Assembly (NCBI GenBank): GCA_027452215.1
Contig: DAIDGQ010000009.1
Location: 1 to 64,000 of the forward strand
Length of the DNA stretch: 64,000 nt
From: Granulicella sp.
Lineage (GTDB): Bacteria > Acidobacteriota > Terriglobia > Terriglobales > Acidobacteriaceae
Direction of reading: 5' to 3'
The position numbers and the translations under genes were made by a program. The notes below the pieces were generated by a model, which had not been told where the DNA came from, searched no databases, and saw only the letters and a list, made by a program, of their open reading frames with translations. This document shows positions 40,734-49,789 of the stretch, in pieces. Each line of letters opens with the position of its first letter. The first letter of the stretch is position 1.

Positions 40734-41642
40734 CTAACGGCCGTGCGATGGATCCGGACTGCTGCCGAGGTCCATGTCGAGGAACGTGTCCGGGAAGCCG
40801 GGAGCGTAGCAGTTGCCGTCGGCGGCGTAGGTCTTCGCGCAGGAGCGAGTGAGCTCGGGACGGCGCGGCGATTGCGAGTACTGCCACGCCGTTAAATTCG
40901 GCTCGCCGCTGGTGGAGAGAGGCTTCGCCTGCACGGTGCAGCCGGGAGCGGGCGGGCACGTGTCCTGCGCGTCGAAGATGGCGATCTCGTGCAGGTGCTT
41001 CGCCTTCACGCGGGAGCGAATATCTTGAACCGTCGTGATGGTTTGCCCGGGGCCGTTGGGGACGGGCTGGCCGCTGGCATAGACTCCCGCGAGGTAGTCG
41101 CTGGCAGCGACGGCCTCGGTCCAGGCGAGTAGGTAAGCGGCCTGCTCCTCGAGCAGAAGCCCTCCCTCCTCCTGGTCAAGGAAGAGGATAGTGTGCGCAG
41201 GAAAGCCCTCGCTGCGCGCCGCGGCTACGGCGATCGCAGCGTCTTTGCGAGCGAGTTCTGAGGGCGATGTGCCGTGCTTCTGGGCCTTGAGAATCTCTGC
41301 GTCGAGGCGACCGTTGGCGAGGACGAGGAAGCCCCACCCCTGCTGCTTGAGGACGCCCCGCTTGCCTTGCCAGGAGTTCGCATTCTCGCCCGGAGGGTTG
41401 GTCAGCCAGTACCCGGTGAAGGCAAACGTCTTGTGCAGGCCGGACATCGTCTCGTCGCCAGGATAGTCGTTGCGATCGAAGCCGAGATACCCTCCTGCGA
41501 CGGCACCGGTGGGGGTGTCGAGCATTGCGCTGGCTACTGGCTGAGCCGCACCCGCAGTGCTCGCGGCACTCGAACTGCTGCCATGCGAGCAGCCGCCGAT
41601 CATCAGAGTTGCAAGTCCGAGACCCAGAATATCGAGACGCAT
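40734..41642 (-). CDS. Lipoprotein with DUF1906 / Rv2525c-like glycoside-hydrolase-like domain
   Basis: A 302-residue exported lipoprotein with a lipobox LMIGGC (Cys at about residue 18) and a Ser/Ala-rich linker. The domain starts at about residue 50 with GGYLGFDRNDYPGD, TFAFTGYWLTNPPGENANSW and continues through KDAAIAVAAARSEGFPAHTI, ILFLDQEEGG and TAWQYSQSPRR, which fit the DUF1906 TIM-barrel family. Members are thought to bind or cleave cell wall or capsule glycans; activity here is inferred only. It converges with the acyltransferase gene, 22 bp away. Confidence 0.75.
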   Translation of the reverse strand: MRLDILGLGLATLMIGGCSHGSSSSAASTAGAAQPVASAMLDTPTGAVAGGYLGFDRNDYPGDETMSGLHKTFAFTGYWLTNPPGENANSWQGKRGVLKQQGWGFLVLANGRLDAEILKAQKHGTSPSELARKDAAIAVAAARSEGFPAHTILFLDQEEGGLLLEEQAAYLLAWTEAVAASDYLAGVYASGQPVPNGPGQTITTVQDIRSRVKAKHLHEIAIFDAQDTCPPAPGCTVQAKPLSTSGEPNLTAWQYSQSPRRPELTRSCAKTYAADGNCYAPGFPDTFLDMDLGSSPDPSHGR

Positions 41643-41770
41643 TTGCCTGTACCCTCCACGCCAGCTTACCGCCTTCTTCTTTCAATTGGATGCAGCCGGG
41701 TCGTTCTACAATCGCAGTGTCGCAGCGGGACGGTCTCGCTCGCGTCTATACCGAACTCGAGGGCTCGTCC

Positions 41771-42301
41771 ATGTCGCTCACTCCAGATCTTCGTTATCCG
41801 ATTGGCAAATTCGCACCACCCGCGACCATCTCACGCGAGGATCGCCGAGCTTCGATTCTCACCATTGAACAGATGCCCGCAAAGCTGCGCGAGGCCGTTC
41901 GCGGTCTCGATGCGACGCAGTTGGATACGCCGTATCGCGAGGGCGGATGGACGGTGCGGCAGGTCGTGCATCATCTCGGAGACTCTCACATGACTGCGTT
42001 TCATCGCCTGCGCCGCGCCCTGACGGAGGACTTGCCCGTGGTCGCTGGCTACGACGAAAAGGCCTTTGCTGAGCTGCCGGATAAGCAAGCTCCCGTCGAA
42101 TGGTCACTCAATACATTGGAGGGGTTGCATGCGCGATGGGCCATGCTGCTGCAGGCGTTGACGGATGAGCAGTGGCAGCGCGGGTTCACCCATCTGGAGC
42201 GAGGCCCGAGCACCGTGGATGCAGTGACTCCGCTGTATGCGTGGCACTCCCTGCACCACGTTGCGCACATCACAGAGCTTCGAGCTCGGATGGGCTGGTA
42301 A
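41771..42301 (+). CDS. DinB/YfiT-family metal-dependent hydrolase or thiol transferase
   Basis: From the ATG at 41771 the protein is 176 residues. It has the YfiT/DinB four-helix-bundle pattern: YPIGKFAPP near the start, GGWTVRQVVHHLGDSHMTAF (about 65-84; His ligand) and YAWHSLHHVAHITELR (about 155-170; further His ligands). Homologues include putative bacillithiol transferases. GAGGG lies just upstream of the start. The longer ORF from 41525 overlaps the DUF1906 gene and is rejected. It is followed after three bases by a GNAT gene, probably in the same transcript. Confidence 0.85.
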   Translation: MSLTPDLRYPIGKFAPPATISREDRRASILTIEQMPAKLREAVRGLDATQLDTPYREGGWTVRQVVHHLGDSHMTAFHRLRRALTEDLPVVAGYDEKAFAELPDKQAPVEWSLNTLEGLHARWAMLLQALTDEQWQRGFTHLERGPSTVDAVTPLYAWHSLHHVAHITELRARMGW

Positions 42302-42304
42302 GCG

Positions 42305-42748
42305 ATGGAGCCCTTGCTTCAGCAGGATATCCAGCTTGCAGATTCTCCCGAGGCGATCGCTCGCTGCTTCGCCGTGATGCGGGAGCTGCGGCCATTGCTT
42401 GCGAGCGTGGAGGAGTTCGTCGCGCGCGTACAGGAGCAGCAGGTCGAGGGCTTCAGGCTTGCGTTCCTTGAGAAGGAAGGCGAGGTCGTCACCGTCGCCG
42501 GCTTTCGAGTGCAGCACATGCTGGCGTCCGACCTCACCCTGTATGTCGATGACCTTGTGACAGGCGAGGCCTATCGCTCGCAGGGCAATGGCAAGCGCAT
42601 GCTGGACTGGCTGATTGCGTATGCGCGCGAGCACGGTTGCGATACCTTTTCCCTGGACTCCGGAACGCAGCGGCGTGAGGCGCACGCGTTCTACTTTCGC
42701 GAAGATATGCGCATCTCGAGCTTTCACTTCATGCTGTCGCTGAAGTAG
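42305..42748 (+). CDS. GNAT family N-acetyltransferase
   Basis: A 147-residue acetyltransferase. The acetyl-CoA binding motif A is YRSQGNGKRMLDWLIAYARE (about residues 96-115; Q-x2-G-x-G/A pattern), and the C-terminal strand SLDSGTQRREAHAFYFREDM (about 122-141) is typical of small GNAT proteins. The acceptor substrate is unknown. Start and stop are tightly placed: three bases after the YfiT-like gene, 40 bases before the nuclease-like gene, suggesting one operon. Confidence 0.88.
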   Translation: MEPLLQQDIQLADSPEAIARCFAVMRELRPLLASVEEFVARVQEQQVEGFRLAFLEKEGEVVTVAGFRVQHMLASDLTLYVDDLVTGEAYRSQGNGKRMLDWLIAYAREHGCDTFSLDSGTQRREAHAFYFREDMRISSFHFMLSLK

Positions 42749-42788
42749 CAGGTGCCGCGGCGCAGGCGGTGGTGTTACCCTTCGGTCT

Positions 42789-44672
42789 ATGTCGCCGCCC
42801 CGAGCTTCTTCCGCGGACAAGCCTGTCGAACCACAGACGGCTGCCCACATCGCCACAACCATTGAGGAGTTCCTCTCGCACCATGCTGAGGCCGCCGTGC
42901 TTGAAGACGGCAAGGTCGTGTTCGATCTGCGCTCGGCGAAGGCGTCCCTCAACACCGAGCACGATCGCTGCACGCTGCACCTGTGGAGCGAAGACCGGAA
43001 CCTCGTGAGGCAGATCGTCTCCGTCGTTGAGCGTGGGGGTTCACTGCGGCTCGCGACGAAGCGTTTTGGCCAGGCGCAGACCAAGCTGCTCGAACTGGTG
43101 AGCTCGCGAGACCGGCGAACACCGACGACCAGCGATGCCGCACGTCAACGCTACCTGCCGGTGCTGGAACGCGTGCTGGCCAGGGAGTTTCCGGATTGGA
43201 CGTGCGAAGGCTTCCGCACCGCGATGGATCTGGAACGCAGCTTTGGGCCAGCCTACGCTCGCGGATCCCTGGTGCGCGGTAACGCTGCGTGGGCAGTCAT
43301 CGGAGCGAATGAGCAAGAGAGCGCGACCACGATCGACGGTATTCTCACACTCGGAATTCTGTGGCTACAAGCCTGCCGCGAGCAGTCGAGCGGACGGCGG
43401 CTGTACCAGGGATTGAAGGTGATTGTTCCGCGCGGGTCTGCCATGCTGACGCTCTCTCGCATGGCGTGGCTCAACGAGGAGGCCGCGCAATGGGAGCTGT
43501 GGGAGCTCCAACAAAGCAGCGAAGAGCTGACGCAGCGCGACGCCGCGGACCAGGGCAATCTCCGCACGAGGCTGGTGCATCTTCCCGACGAGCAGGCCGC
43601 GAGCGAGCGCTTTGCATCGGGCGCGGAGCAGGTGCTGCAACTCGTCCCTGCTGGCGAACGGCATCGTGTGGAGCAGCGGCTGCGGAGCGCCGGCGAGCTC
43701 GCATTTCTGCTGCACGGCATGGAGTTCGCGAGGGTGCGGATCGGGTTCGCGCCGAACAGTTTCGTGCAGTCGCTCGAGGTCACCGTGGGTGTAGGCGTGC
43801 GTGAGACTCCATTGACCGACGACAATCGCGCCGAGCTTGCGGCGACGGTGGCTGAACTCTTTGAACGCCGTCGTGCGATGGAGCCGACTGGAATATTTGC
43901 GCGACGAGGAGCGTCGCCTGCACGCCGGATCGGTGAAGCGTCCATGGCTCCGGCCCATGCCCGCATGCAGGTCCGATCGCGTCGCGGTGGAAGCGCGGTT
44001 CAGGACCCGCTATATCGAGCAGCACCGGAACGTTGGCTGGAGTCGATGCTGAGGCGCGATCTTGCGCCGCTCACGCGAAGCCTCGCGCCTGCACCGAACA
44101 TCGCAGGTACTCGTGGCGAAGGGTTCGCGAACGACCTTGATCCGGATACGATTGGCAATCGCGCGGACGTTGTCGATACACGGCAGCGGGAAGTGGACGG
44201 GAATTCCGGCGGCGGTGACGGACAAGAGAGTCGCGTGATTCCTCGACTGGACCCGCAGCATGTGTACGCGCAGGTCCCCGCGATTGCTGGTGCCAGCGAC
44301 CGAGGTCTGCTTGATCTGCTGGGAGTGACAGCCGATGGCCGTCTCGCCGTCATCGAGTTGAAGGTCGATGACGATCTGCACTTTGCACTGCAGGGTTTGG
44401 ACTATTGGATTCGGGTGCGGCATCATCACCTGCAGACCATCGACACGGCGACGGGCCTGGGTGAGTTTCAGCGCCACGGATATTTTCGCGGAGTGCAGCT
44501 TTCGCCGCTGCCTCCGAGGCTGTATCTGGTGGCTCCGTCGCTGCATATCCACCCTGCAACCGAGACGATTCTTCGCTATGTGTCGCCGCGTGTGGAGTGG
44601 AGTCTTTTGGCGCTCGATGAGCGTTGGCGACAACAGATAAGGGTTGTCTGGCGTAAGCAAAATAATCGCTGA
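42789..44672 (+). CDS. Large protein with C-terminal PD-(D/E)XK nuclease-like domain
   Basis: A 627-residue protein. The N-terminal half is soluble and mixed alpha/beta with [20 protein letters not shown] and [20 protein letters not shown]; no family is recognised there. A basic linker follows near residue 380-400. The C-terminus carries D-x13-ELK (Asp509, Glu523, Lys525: [19 protein letters not shown]) followed by QGLDYW (Gln535, Tyr539), matching the PD-(D/E)XK core plus the RecB-type QxxxY motif, with [14 protein letters not shown] upstream. This predicts DNA cleavage or DNA binding, as in NucS/DUF91-like or restriction-type proteins. Last gene of a YfiT, GNAT, nuclease run. Confidence 0.75.
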   Translation: MSPPRASSADKPVEPQTAAHIATTIEEFLSHHAEAAVLEDGKVVFDLRSAKASLNTEHDRCTLHLWSEDRNLVRQIVSVVERGGSLRLATKRFGQAQTKLLELVSSRDRRTPTTSDAARQRYLPVLERVLAREFPDWTCEGFRTAMDLERSFGPAYARGSLVRGNAAWAVIGANEQESATTIDGILTLGILWLQACREQSSGRRLYQGLKVIVPRGSAMLTLSRMAWLNEEAAQWELWELQQSSEELTQRDAADQGNLRTRLVHLPDEQAASERFASGAEQVLQLVPAGERHRVEQRLRSAGELAFLLHGMEFARVRIGFAPNSFVQSLEVTVGVGVRETPLTDDNRAELAATVAELFERRRAMEPTGIFARRGASPARRIGEASMAPAHARMQVRSRRGGSAVQDPLYRAAPERWLESMLRRDLAPLTRSLAPAPNIAGTRGEGFANDLDPDTIGNRADVVDTRQREVDGNSGGGDGQESRVIPRLDPQHVYAQVPAIAGASDRGLLDLLGVTADGRLAVIELKVDDDLHFALQGLDYWIRVRHHHLQTIDTATGLGEFQRHGYFRGVQLSPLPPRLYLVAPSLHIHPATETILRYVSPRVEWSLLALDERWRQQIRVVWRKQNNR

Positions 44673-44730
44673 AGCTCTGCTGAATCGTGAGGTCCGCCAC
44701 AGCCATCCAAGTACCCAGAGGAAACTTACG

Positions 44731-45591
44731 ATGGCGACAACGACTACAGTAGCGAAGAAGTTTAAATTGGGTGGAGAGCTCGAGATTCACCGCTTGGGCT
44801 ATGGCGCGATGCGCATCACAGGGAACGGCATCTGGGGCGAACCTGCTGACCGCGAAAACGCAAAGAAGGTGCTGCGGCGAGCGGTGGAGCTCGGCGTGGA
44901 ATTCATCGACACGGCCGATAGCTATGGTCCGACGGTCAGCGAGCCACTGATTGGAGAGGCGCTTGCCCCGTATACGAAAGGTACTGTCATCGCGACCAAG
45001 GCCGGCCTCACCAGGCAGGGGCCGAACAAATGGCTTCCCGTCGGACGTCCCGAGTATTTAACACAGCAGGTGGAGATGAGTCTGCGCTGGCTGAAGCGCG
45101 ACCGTCTGGATCTGTGGCAACTGCATCGCATCGACGCGAAGGTTCCAGTTGAAGAATCGTTGGGAGCGATCAAGAAATTGCAGGAGGCTGGGAAGATTCG
45201 CTTCGTCGGTCTAAGCGAGGTTTCCGTTGAGCAGATTAAGCAAGCACGCAAGATCGTTGAGATCGTCAGTGTGCAGAACGAGTACAACCTCGGCAACCGC
45301 AAGAGCGAGGCCGTGCTGGAGTATTGCGAGCGCGAGGGGATCGCGTTTATTCCATGGTTCCCCGTCGCGGCAGGCAAGCTGGCGCAACCGGGCGGCAAGC
45401 TCGACGAGCTCGCAAAAAAGCACGATGCGACGGTCTCGCAACTATCGCTCGCATGGCTGCTGCATCGTTCGCCGGTGATGCTTCCGATTCCGGGAACGTC
45501 GTCGGTGGAGCATCTCGAAGAGAATTTGAAGTCCGCGGACGTGGCTCTGAGCGACGAGGAGTGGAAGTCGCTCGAGGCCGCTGCGAAGTAG
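44731..45591 (+). CDS. Aldo/keto reductase
   Basis: From the ATG at 44731 the protein is 286 residues. The AKR TIM-barrel tetrad is visible: Asp and Tyr in [13 protein letters not shown] (about 55-67), Lys in VIATKAG (about 87-93), and His in LWQLHRID (about 128-135). [16 protein letters not shown] near the start is typical of the bacterial YdhF/YeaE-like groups. It should reduce aldehydes or sugars using NADPH; the substrate is unknown. AGAGGAAA lies upstream of the ATG. A strong hairpin follows the stop. Confidence 0.92.
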   Translation: MATTTTVAKKFKLGGELEIHRLGYGAMRITGNGIWGEPADRENAKKVLRRAVELGVEFIDTADSYGPTVSEPLIGEALAPYTKGTVIATKAGLTRQGPNKWLPVGRPEYLTQQVEMSLRWLKRDRLDLWQLHRIDAKVPVEESLGAIKKLQEAGKIRFVGLSEVSVEQIKQARKIVEIVSVQNEYNLGNRKSEAVLEYCEREGIAFIPWFPVAAGKLAQPGGKLDELAKKHDATVSQLSLAWLLHRSPVMLPIPGTSSVEHLEENLKSADVALSDEEWKSLEAAAK

Positions 45592-45614
45592 TTTGTCGCT
45601 TGCATAAGGGAGAA

Positions 45615-45635
45615 AGGGCCGCGATTCGCGGCCCT
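45615..45635 (+). terminator. Rho-independent-like terminator after the aldo/keto reductase
   Basis: AGGGCCGCG (45615-45623) and CGCGGCCCT (45627-45635) form a perfect 9-bp stem with a three-base loop, then CTTCATT. It lies 24 bases after the stop and may also end the convergent dus transcript. Confidence 0.8.
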
Positions 45636-45692
45636 CTTCATTGCATTCGAAGTTCATCGAGCAAGACGACTAGCGTGCAGAGCGAAGGCCGA

Positions 45693-46988
45693 TCAACCCC
45701 ATGCTGCGGGTGCGGCATCCAGCTCAGTGTCGAGCTCGAGCGCGACGCTCTCTGGAGGCGCATTTCGCTGCGTGAAGAACGCCTCGACTTTGTCGATCAC
45801 CTGTGCGCCGCGTTTGGCTTCGAATATTTCGCGGCGCAGTGTAGCGCCACCGGGAACGCCGTGGGTGAACCAGCTGGCGAACTGCTTCATGCGTCCGATG
45901 GCATCGCGCTGCGCACTCTCATGATTGCGCCTCAGGCGCTTGGCCTTTTCGATGGAAGCAAGGTCTCCATCCTCTGGTACGGTGACCTCAGGGTGCTCCG
46001 CGACCTCGGCCATCAACCGCTCGAAGTAGTCGCGGATCATGCGGTAGCGGTCCATGTCCGATGGCTTATCGTAGACGCCAATGCCGGTGTTCTGCTTCGA
46101 CGCAGTGTACTGCGCGATCTGCCGAAAGATCCACGGATTCGCAGGAGCAGCGCGGCCAATCATCACCGCATCGCAACCGGTGACTTCTATCATCGCGGCC
46201 GCATCTTCGGGTGTGCGAATGTCGCCGTTGCCGATGACGGGAATGCTGACCGCGTCTTTTACCGCGGCGATCCACTCCCAGCGTGCGTCGCCCGAGTAGC
46301 CCTGCTCGCGCGTGCGGGCGTGCAGCGCGACGGCGTTCAAGCCGCAGTCCTCGGCCATCTTTGCCAGCTCGACGCAGACAATGTTGGTGTCATTCCAGCC
46401 CATGCGGAACTTCACGGTGAAGGGGATCGAGACCGCCTTGCGCACCTCGTCGAAGATCTCGCGAATGCGAGGCAGATCGCGCAGCAGGCCGCTACCGCCA
46501 TTGCAGGCGACCACGCGTTTGGCCGGGCAGCCGAGGTTGAGGTCGACGAGATCGAAGCCTGCATCCTGGCAGATGCGCGCGGAGTCGGCAAGCGTCTCGG
46601 GGTTCGAGCCGAAGAGCTGCGCAGAGATCGGATGCTCGTCCTCGTAGTAGGTCAGGTAGCGCTTGCGCTTGGTCTCGCGCATACGCGAAAGGCCGTCGGC
46701 AGAGGTGAACTCCGTCATGATGAGACCGCAGCCCGAGACCTCATTCGTGGTGGTGGCATCGACATCGGGGGCAGCGGTTGGGTCCGTAAACATCGACGCG
46801 TTTTTGATGAAGCGGCGGAAGACCGTATCGGTAACGCCGGCCATGGGAGCGAGCACCGTGGCGGGAGCGATACGCACTCCGCCGATGTGCAACTCCGCGG
46901 GCACGCGCGCCTCATGCGGCATCGTGCGTGCCGAAGAGAGGATCGTCGAGTTGTCCCATTCCTTCTTCATGTAGGTGTCGCGTTTCAA
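45693..46988 (-). CDS. dus: tRNA-dihydrouridine synthase
   Basis: A 431-residue FMN-dependent enzyme of the Dus/NifR3 family that reduces uridines in tRNA. The N-terminal flavin region LAPMAGVTDTVFRRF (about 46-60), the catalytic Cys in NLGCPAKRVVACNGGSGLL (about 150-168), and FRMGWNDTN, VALHARTREQGYSG and IPVIGNGDIRTPED are all visible. The protein is about 90 residues longer than common DusB-type enzymes because of an N-terminal extension and an insert near residue 80. MKKEWDN at 46970 is an alternative start. It is convergent with the aldo/keto reductase. Confidence 0.93.
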   Translation of the reverse strand: MKRDTYMKKEWDNSTILSSARTMPHEARVPAELHIGGVRIAPATVLAPMAGVTDTVFRRFIKNASMFTDPTAAPDVDATTTNEVSGCGLIMTEFTSADGLSRMRETKRKRYLTYYEDEHPISAQLFGSNPETLADSARICQDAGFDLVDLNLGCPAKRVVACNGGSGLLRDLPRIREIFDEVRKAVSIPFTVKFRMGWNDTNIVCVELAKMAEDCGLNAVALHARTREQGYSGDARWEWIAAVKDAVSIPVIGNGDIRTPEDAAAMIEVTGCDAVMIGRAAPANPWIFRQIAQYTASKQNTGIGVYDKPSDMDRYRMIRDYFERLMAEVAEHPEVTVPEDGDLASIEKAKRLRRNHESAQRDAIGRMKQFASWFTHGVPGGATLRREIFEAKRGAQVIDKVEAFFTQRNAPPESVALELDTELDAAPAAWG

Positions 46989-47046
46989 GCTGCCAGCGAT
47001 CTGTCTGATCTTGTGTTGCGGGAGGTGAGGTGCGGTGCAAGAAGAA

Positions 47047-47071
47047 AGGCCTCCGCGTTTTGCAGAGGCCT
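47047..47071 (-). terminator. Rho-independent terminator of rpmE
   Basis: AGGCCTCCGC (47047-47056) and GCAGAGGCCT (47062-47071) form a 10-bp stem with one G-U pair in RNA and a five-base loop. On the minus strand the stem is followed by TTTCTTC. It lies 24 bases after the rpmE stop. Confidence 0.85.
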
Positions 47072-47094
47072 CTCGATCTGGTTACTGCGAGAGT

Positions 47095-47340
47095 TTACTT
47101 CGCGTCGTTCGCAGCGATCTCGGCCTTCTTGGCGTCGGTCGCGGCAAACTTGCGGCGGAAGCGCTCGATGCGTCCGGCCGTGTCGACCAGCTTCTGCTTG
47201 CCGGTGAAGAACGGGTGGCAGGCAGAGCAGATTTCGACGACGATGGCGCCCTTGTGCGTGGAACGCGTATCGAACTCGTTACCGCAGGCGCACTTCACGT
47301 GCGTCGCTTCGTAGGTGGGATGAATTCCTGTCTTTGGCAT
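47095..47340 (-). CDS. rpmE: 50S ribosomal protein L31
   Basis: From the ATG at 47340 the protein is 81 residues, a zinc-binding (Cys-plus) L31. It starts [10 protein letters not shown], with [14 protein letters not shown] (first Cys pair, about 16-29) and [16 protein letters not shown] (second pair, about 35-50), then the typical [13 protein letters not shown]. Six residues of in-frame upstream sequence are excluded because L31 proteins begin at MPK or MK. It has its own terminator. A C-terminal Ala/Lys-rich tail extends past the usual end. Confidence 0.95.
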   Translation of the reverse strand: MPKTGIHPTYEATHVKCACGNEFDTRSTHKGAIVVEICSACHPFFTGKQKLVDTAGRIERFRRKFAATDAKKAEIAANDAK

Positions 47341-47473
47341 GATATTTCTTTCTAGCATTCCCGCCGCAGAACGGTTCGCTTGCGAAGTCCCAATGGCTCC
47401 TCACATCGATGTTCCTGTCGCGCTGCGAGCTTGGGCCCCGACTCCCGGGGCTTCAGGCGCTCCCACTAGTTTA

Positions 47474-48229
47474 TCACCGACCGGTGGAAAGCAGGGGATG
47501 TGCAGGGTCTTTCAGTGCGATGCCGGTGGCCTGGAGCCGCTGCGCCTCGTGCAGGTAGTAGGCGATGCGGGCCGCGGCATCGCTGTAGCTGAGGCCCTCG
47601 GCGCGGATGTTCGAGATGCAGTTGCGCTCAGCGTCGGTGCGGCCAGCGCGAGGCTCCCACGTAATGTAGACGCCGAGCGAGTCAGGCGAGCTCAGGCCCG
47701 GGCGTTCGCCAATCAGCAGCACGGAGAGCTTTGCGCCGAGCCGTTGCCCGATCTCGTCACCGATCGCTACGCGCCCCTGCGTGACGATGACGACAGGGCC
47801 CTGGGGGTAGGGCAGAGGGCTCAGAAGGCTTAGTGTCGCGTCAAGCAGGGGAAGAGCGTGGCGATCGACGGCGAGCGCGGAGAGGCCGTCGGCGAGGATG
47901 AAGACGACCTCAGGCGACGGCGCGAGATCGCAGGCATGGTGCTGCAGAATCTGTGCGGAGTCCGGATGCAGCATGCGGCCAAGGTCGGGGCGACGCAGGT
48001 AGGTGCGGCGGTCGCCGGCTGCGCTCTCGAGCGCGAGCGCGCGGAGACCACGCTGCTCCAGCCCGCGCAGAATCGTCGTGACCTCGAGTTGCGCATGCAC
48101 CGCGTCGCGGGCGAGTGCGTGATCGAGTTGAAAGCTCAGTTGCTCGCGCGTCGGGATCGACGGCCCGGTCTGCCCAAGCGAAATGCGAGCGGACGTCGGC
48201 AGCGGCTGTGATCTTTCCAGCTTGTTCAA
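47474..48229 (-). CDS. eutC: Ethanolamine ammonia-lyase small subunit
   Basis: A 251-residue subunit of adenosylcobalamin-dependent ethanolamine ammonia-lyase. ISLGQTGPSIPTREQLSFQL (about 17-36), VFILADGLSALAV (about 105-117), VVIVTQGRVAIGDEIG (about 143-158), LLIGERPGLSSPDSLGVYIT (about 165-184) and NCISNIRAEGLSYSDAA are family regions. Its start overlaps the eutB stop by four bases, indicating translational coupling. The enzyme converts ethanolamine to acetaldehyde and ammonia. Confidence 0.95.
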   Translation of the reverse strand: MNKLERSQPLPTSARISLGQTGPSIPTREQLSFQLDHALARDAVHAQLEVTTILRGLEQRGLRALALESAAGDRRTYLRRPDLGRMLHPDSAQILQHHACDLAPSPEVVFILADGLSALAVDRHALPLLDATLSLLSPLPYPQGPVVIVTQGRVAIGDEIGQRLGAKLSVLLIGERPGLSSPDSLGVYITWEPRAGRTDAERNCISNIRAEGLSYSDAAARIAYYLHEAQRLQATGIALKDPAHPLLSTGR

Positions 48230-49623
48230 AGCGCACCACCCAACAGCAACGCCGACGGCTGGCCAATGCGTTTCAACTCGCAGTAGGTATCTCCGGCGAG
48301 CCAGGCTTCGAACTCCGGTGCATGCCGCAGGCCGAGCAGCCGGCGCAGGTACAGCGCATCGTGAAAGCTGGTGCTCTGGTAGTTCAGCATGATGTCGTCG
48401 GCGCCCGGCACGCCCATGATGTAGTTCACGCCCGCGGCACCGAGCATCGTCAGCAACGCGTCCATATCATCCTGATCGGCTTCGGCGTGATTCGTGTAGC
48501 AGATGTCGCAGCCCATCGGCAGCCCCAGCAGCTTGCCGCAGAAGTGATCCTCTAATCCGGCACGCTGAATCTGCTTGCCATCATAGAGATACTCAGGTCC
48601 GATGAAGCCGACAACGGTGTTGACGAGGAACGGCTGAAAGTGGCGCGCGACCGCATAGGCGCGGGCCTCGAGCGTCTGCTGATCGACACCGCCTCCTCCT
48701 GAACCAAGGTGCGCATTTGCGGAGAGCGCGCTGCCCTGGCCGGTCTCGAAGTAGTAAAGATTCTCTCCGCCGCACTCGTTCTCAATCCCTCCGCGACGCA
48801 GCTCTCGCGCCATCGCATGCCCTTCCGCGAGCAGATCCAGCGTGATGCCGAACGATTTATTTGCAGCCTCGGTTCCGGCAATGGACTGGAAGAGCAAGTC
48901 GAGCGGTGCGCCAGCCTTCATCGCCTGCATCTGCGTGGTGATGTGCGCGAGTACGCAGGACTGCGTCGGGATCGCGTAGCGCTGGCGAATATGATCCAGC
49001 ATGCGCAGCAGCGTCGTGACGGTCTGCGGATTGTCCGACACCGGATTGATGCCGATGACCGCATCGCCGGAGCCCAGCAGCAGCCCGTCGAGAATACTCG
49101 CAGCGATACCCAGAGTGTCGTCTGTTGGGTGATTCGGTTGCAGCCGTGTGGCGAGTCGTCCCGGCAATCCGACCGTCGTGCGAAAGCGCGTGACCACAGA
49201 AATCTTGCGCGCGACGTAGATCAGATCCTGCGCTCGCATCAGCTTGGATACGGCCGCGGCCATCTCCGGCGTGAGGCCGGGAGCGAGCGAGGCGAGGCGT
49301 ATAGGCGTGGCCTCATCGGAGAGCAGCCAGTCGCGCAGCTCGCCGACGCTTAGCCCCGATACCGGAGCGAACGCCTCCGCATCGTGCGTGTCGACGATGA
49401 GGCGCGTGACATCGTCGCTCTCGTAGGGAACAACAGCCTCGTTCAGGAAGGTTCTCAGCGGCAGTTCGGCCAGCGTCATCTGCGCGATGGCTCGCTCCTC
49501 CGAGCCCGACGCAGCGATGCCTGCTAGCTCATCTCCGGACCTCTGCGGAGACGCCTTCGCGAGCAGCGTTCGCAGGTCGGCGAAGCTGTGGGTGATACCG
49601 CGAACTGTGTGGCTGTAGACCAT
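48226..49623 (-). CDS. eutB: Ethanolamine ammonia-lyase large subunit
   Basis: A 465-residue catalytic subunit with a TIM-barrel fold. GLPGRLATRLQPNHPTDD (about 155-172), GLLLGSGDAVIGINPVSDN (about 181-199), LDLLFQSIAGTEAANKSFGI (about 236-255), NECGGENLYYFETGQGSALS (about 275-294) and GFIGPEYLYDGKQIQRAGLE are highly characteristic. It needs adenosylcobalamin. No reactivase eutA, aldehyde dehydrogenase or microcompartment shell gene lies in the window, so acetaldehyde may be handled by enzymes encoded elsewhere. Confidence 0.96.
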   Translation of the reverse strand: MVYSHTVRGITHSFADLRTLLAKASPQRSGDELAGIAASGSEERAIAQMTLAELPLRTFLNEAVVPYESDDVTRLIVDTHDAEAFAPVSGLSVGELRDWLLSDEATPIRLASLAPGLTPEMAAAVSKLMRAQDLIYVARKISVVTRFRTTVGLPGRLATRLQPNHPTDDTLGIAASILDGLLLGSGDAVIGINPVSDNPQTVTTLLRMLDHIRQRYAIPTQSCVLAHITTQMQAMKAGAPLDLLFQSIAGTEAANKSFGITLDLLAEGHAMARELRRGGIENECGGENLYYFETGQGSALSANAHLGSGGGGVDQQTLEARAYAVARHFQPFLVNTVVGFIGPEYLYDGKQIQRAGLEDHFCGKLLGLPMGCDICYTNHAEADQDDMDALLTMLGAAGVNYIMGVPGADDIMLNYQSTSFHDALYLRRLLGLRHAPEFEAWLAGDTYCELKRIGQPSALLLGGAL

Positions 49624-49789
49624 GATGGCTTGCGCCGATTGTATCTGGCCGCGGCGATCAACCGGGATCCCGCTACAGAAAGCCAGGGAGCTTTCCTCAT
49701 AGGCTCCCGGATTGTCACAGGTGCACGACGGCTGGTTGGGCTGCGATACTGGAGTCAGCCGCGGCGTTTAGGCGCGGAGAGAGACGTAG

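Noticed and set aside
41525-41770. Longer start for the YfiT-like gene
   Set aside because: It would overlap the lipoprotein gene on the other strand and lacks similarity to the family; ATG at 41771 has a GAGGG upstream.
47474-49623. Ethanolamine microcompartment locus
   Set aside because: Only eutB and eutC are present; no shell or signature genes are in the window.
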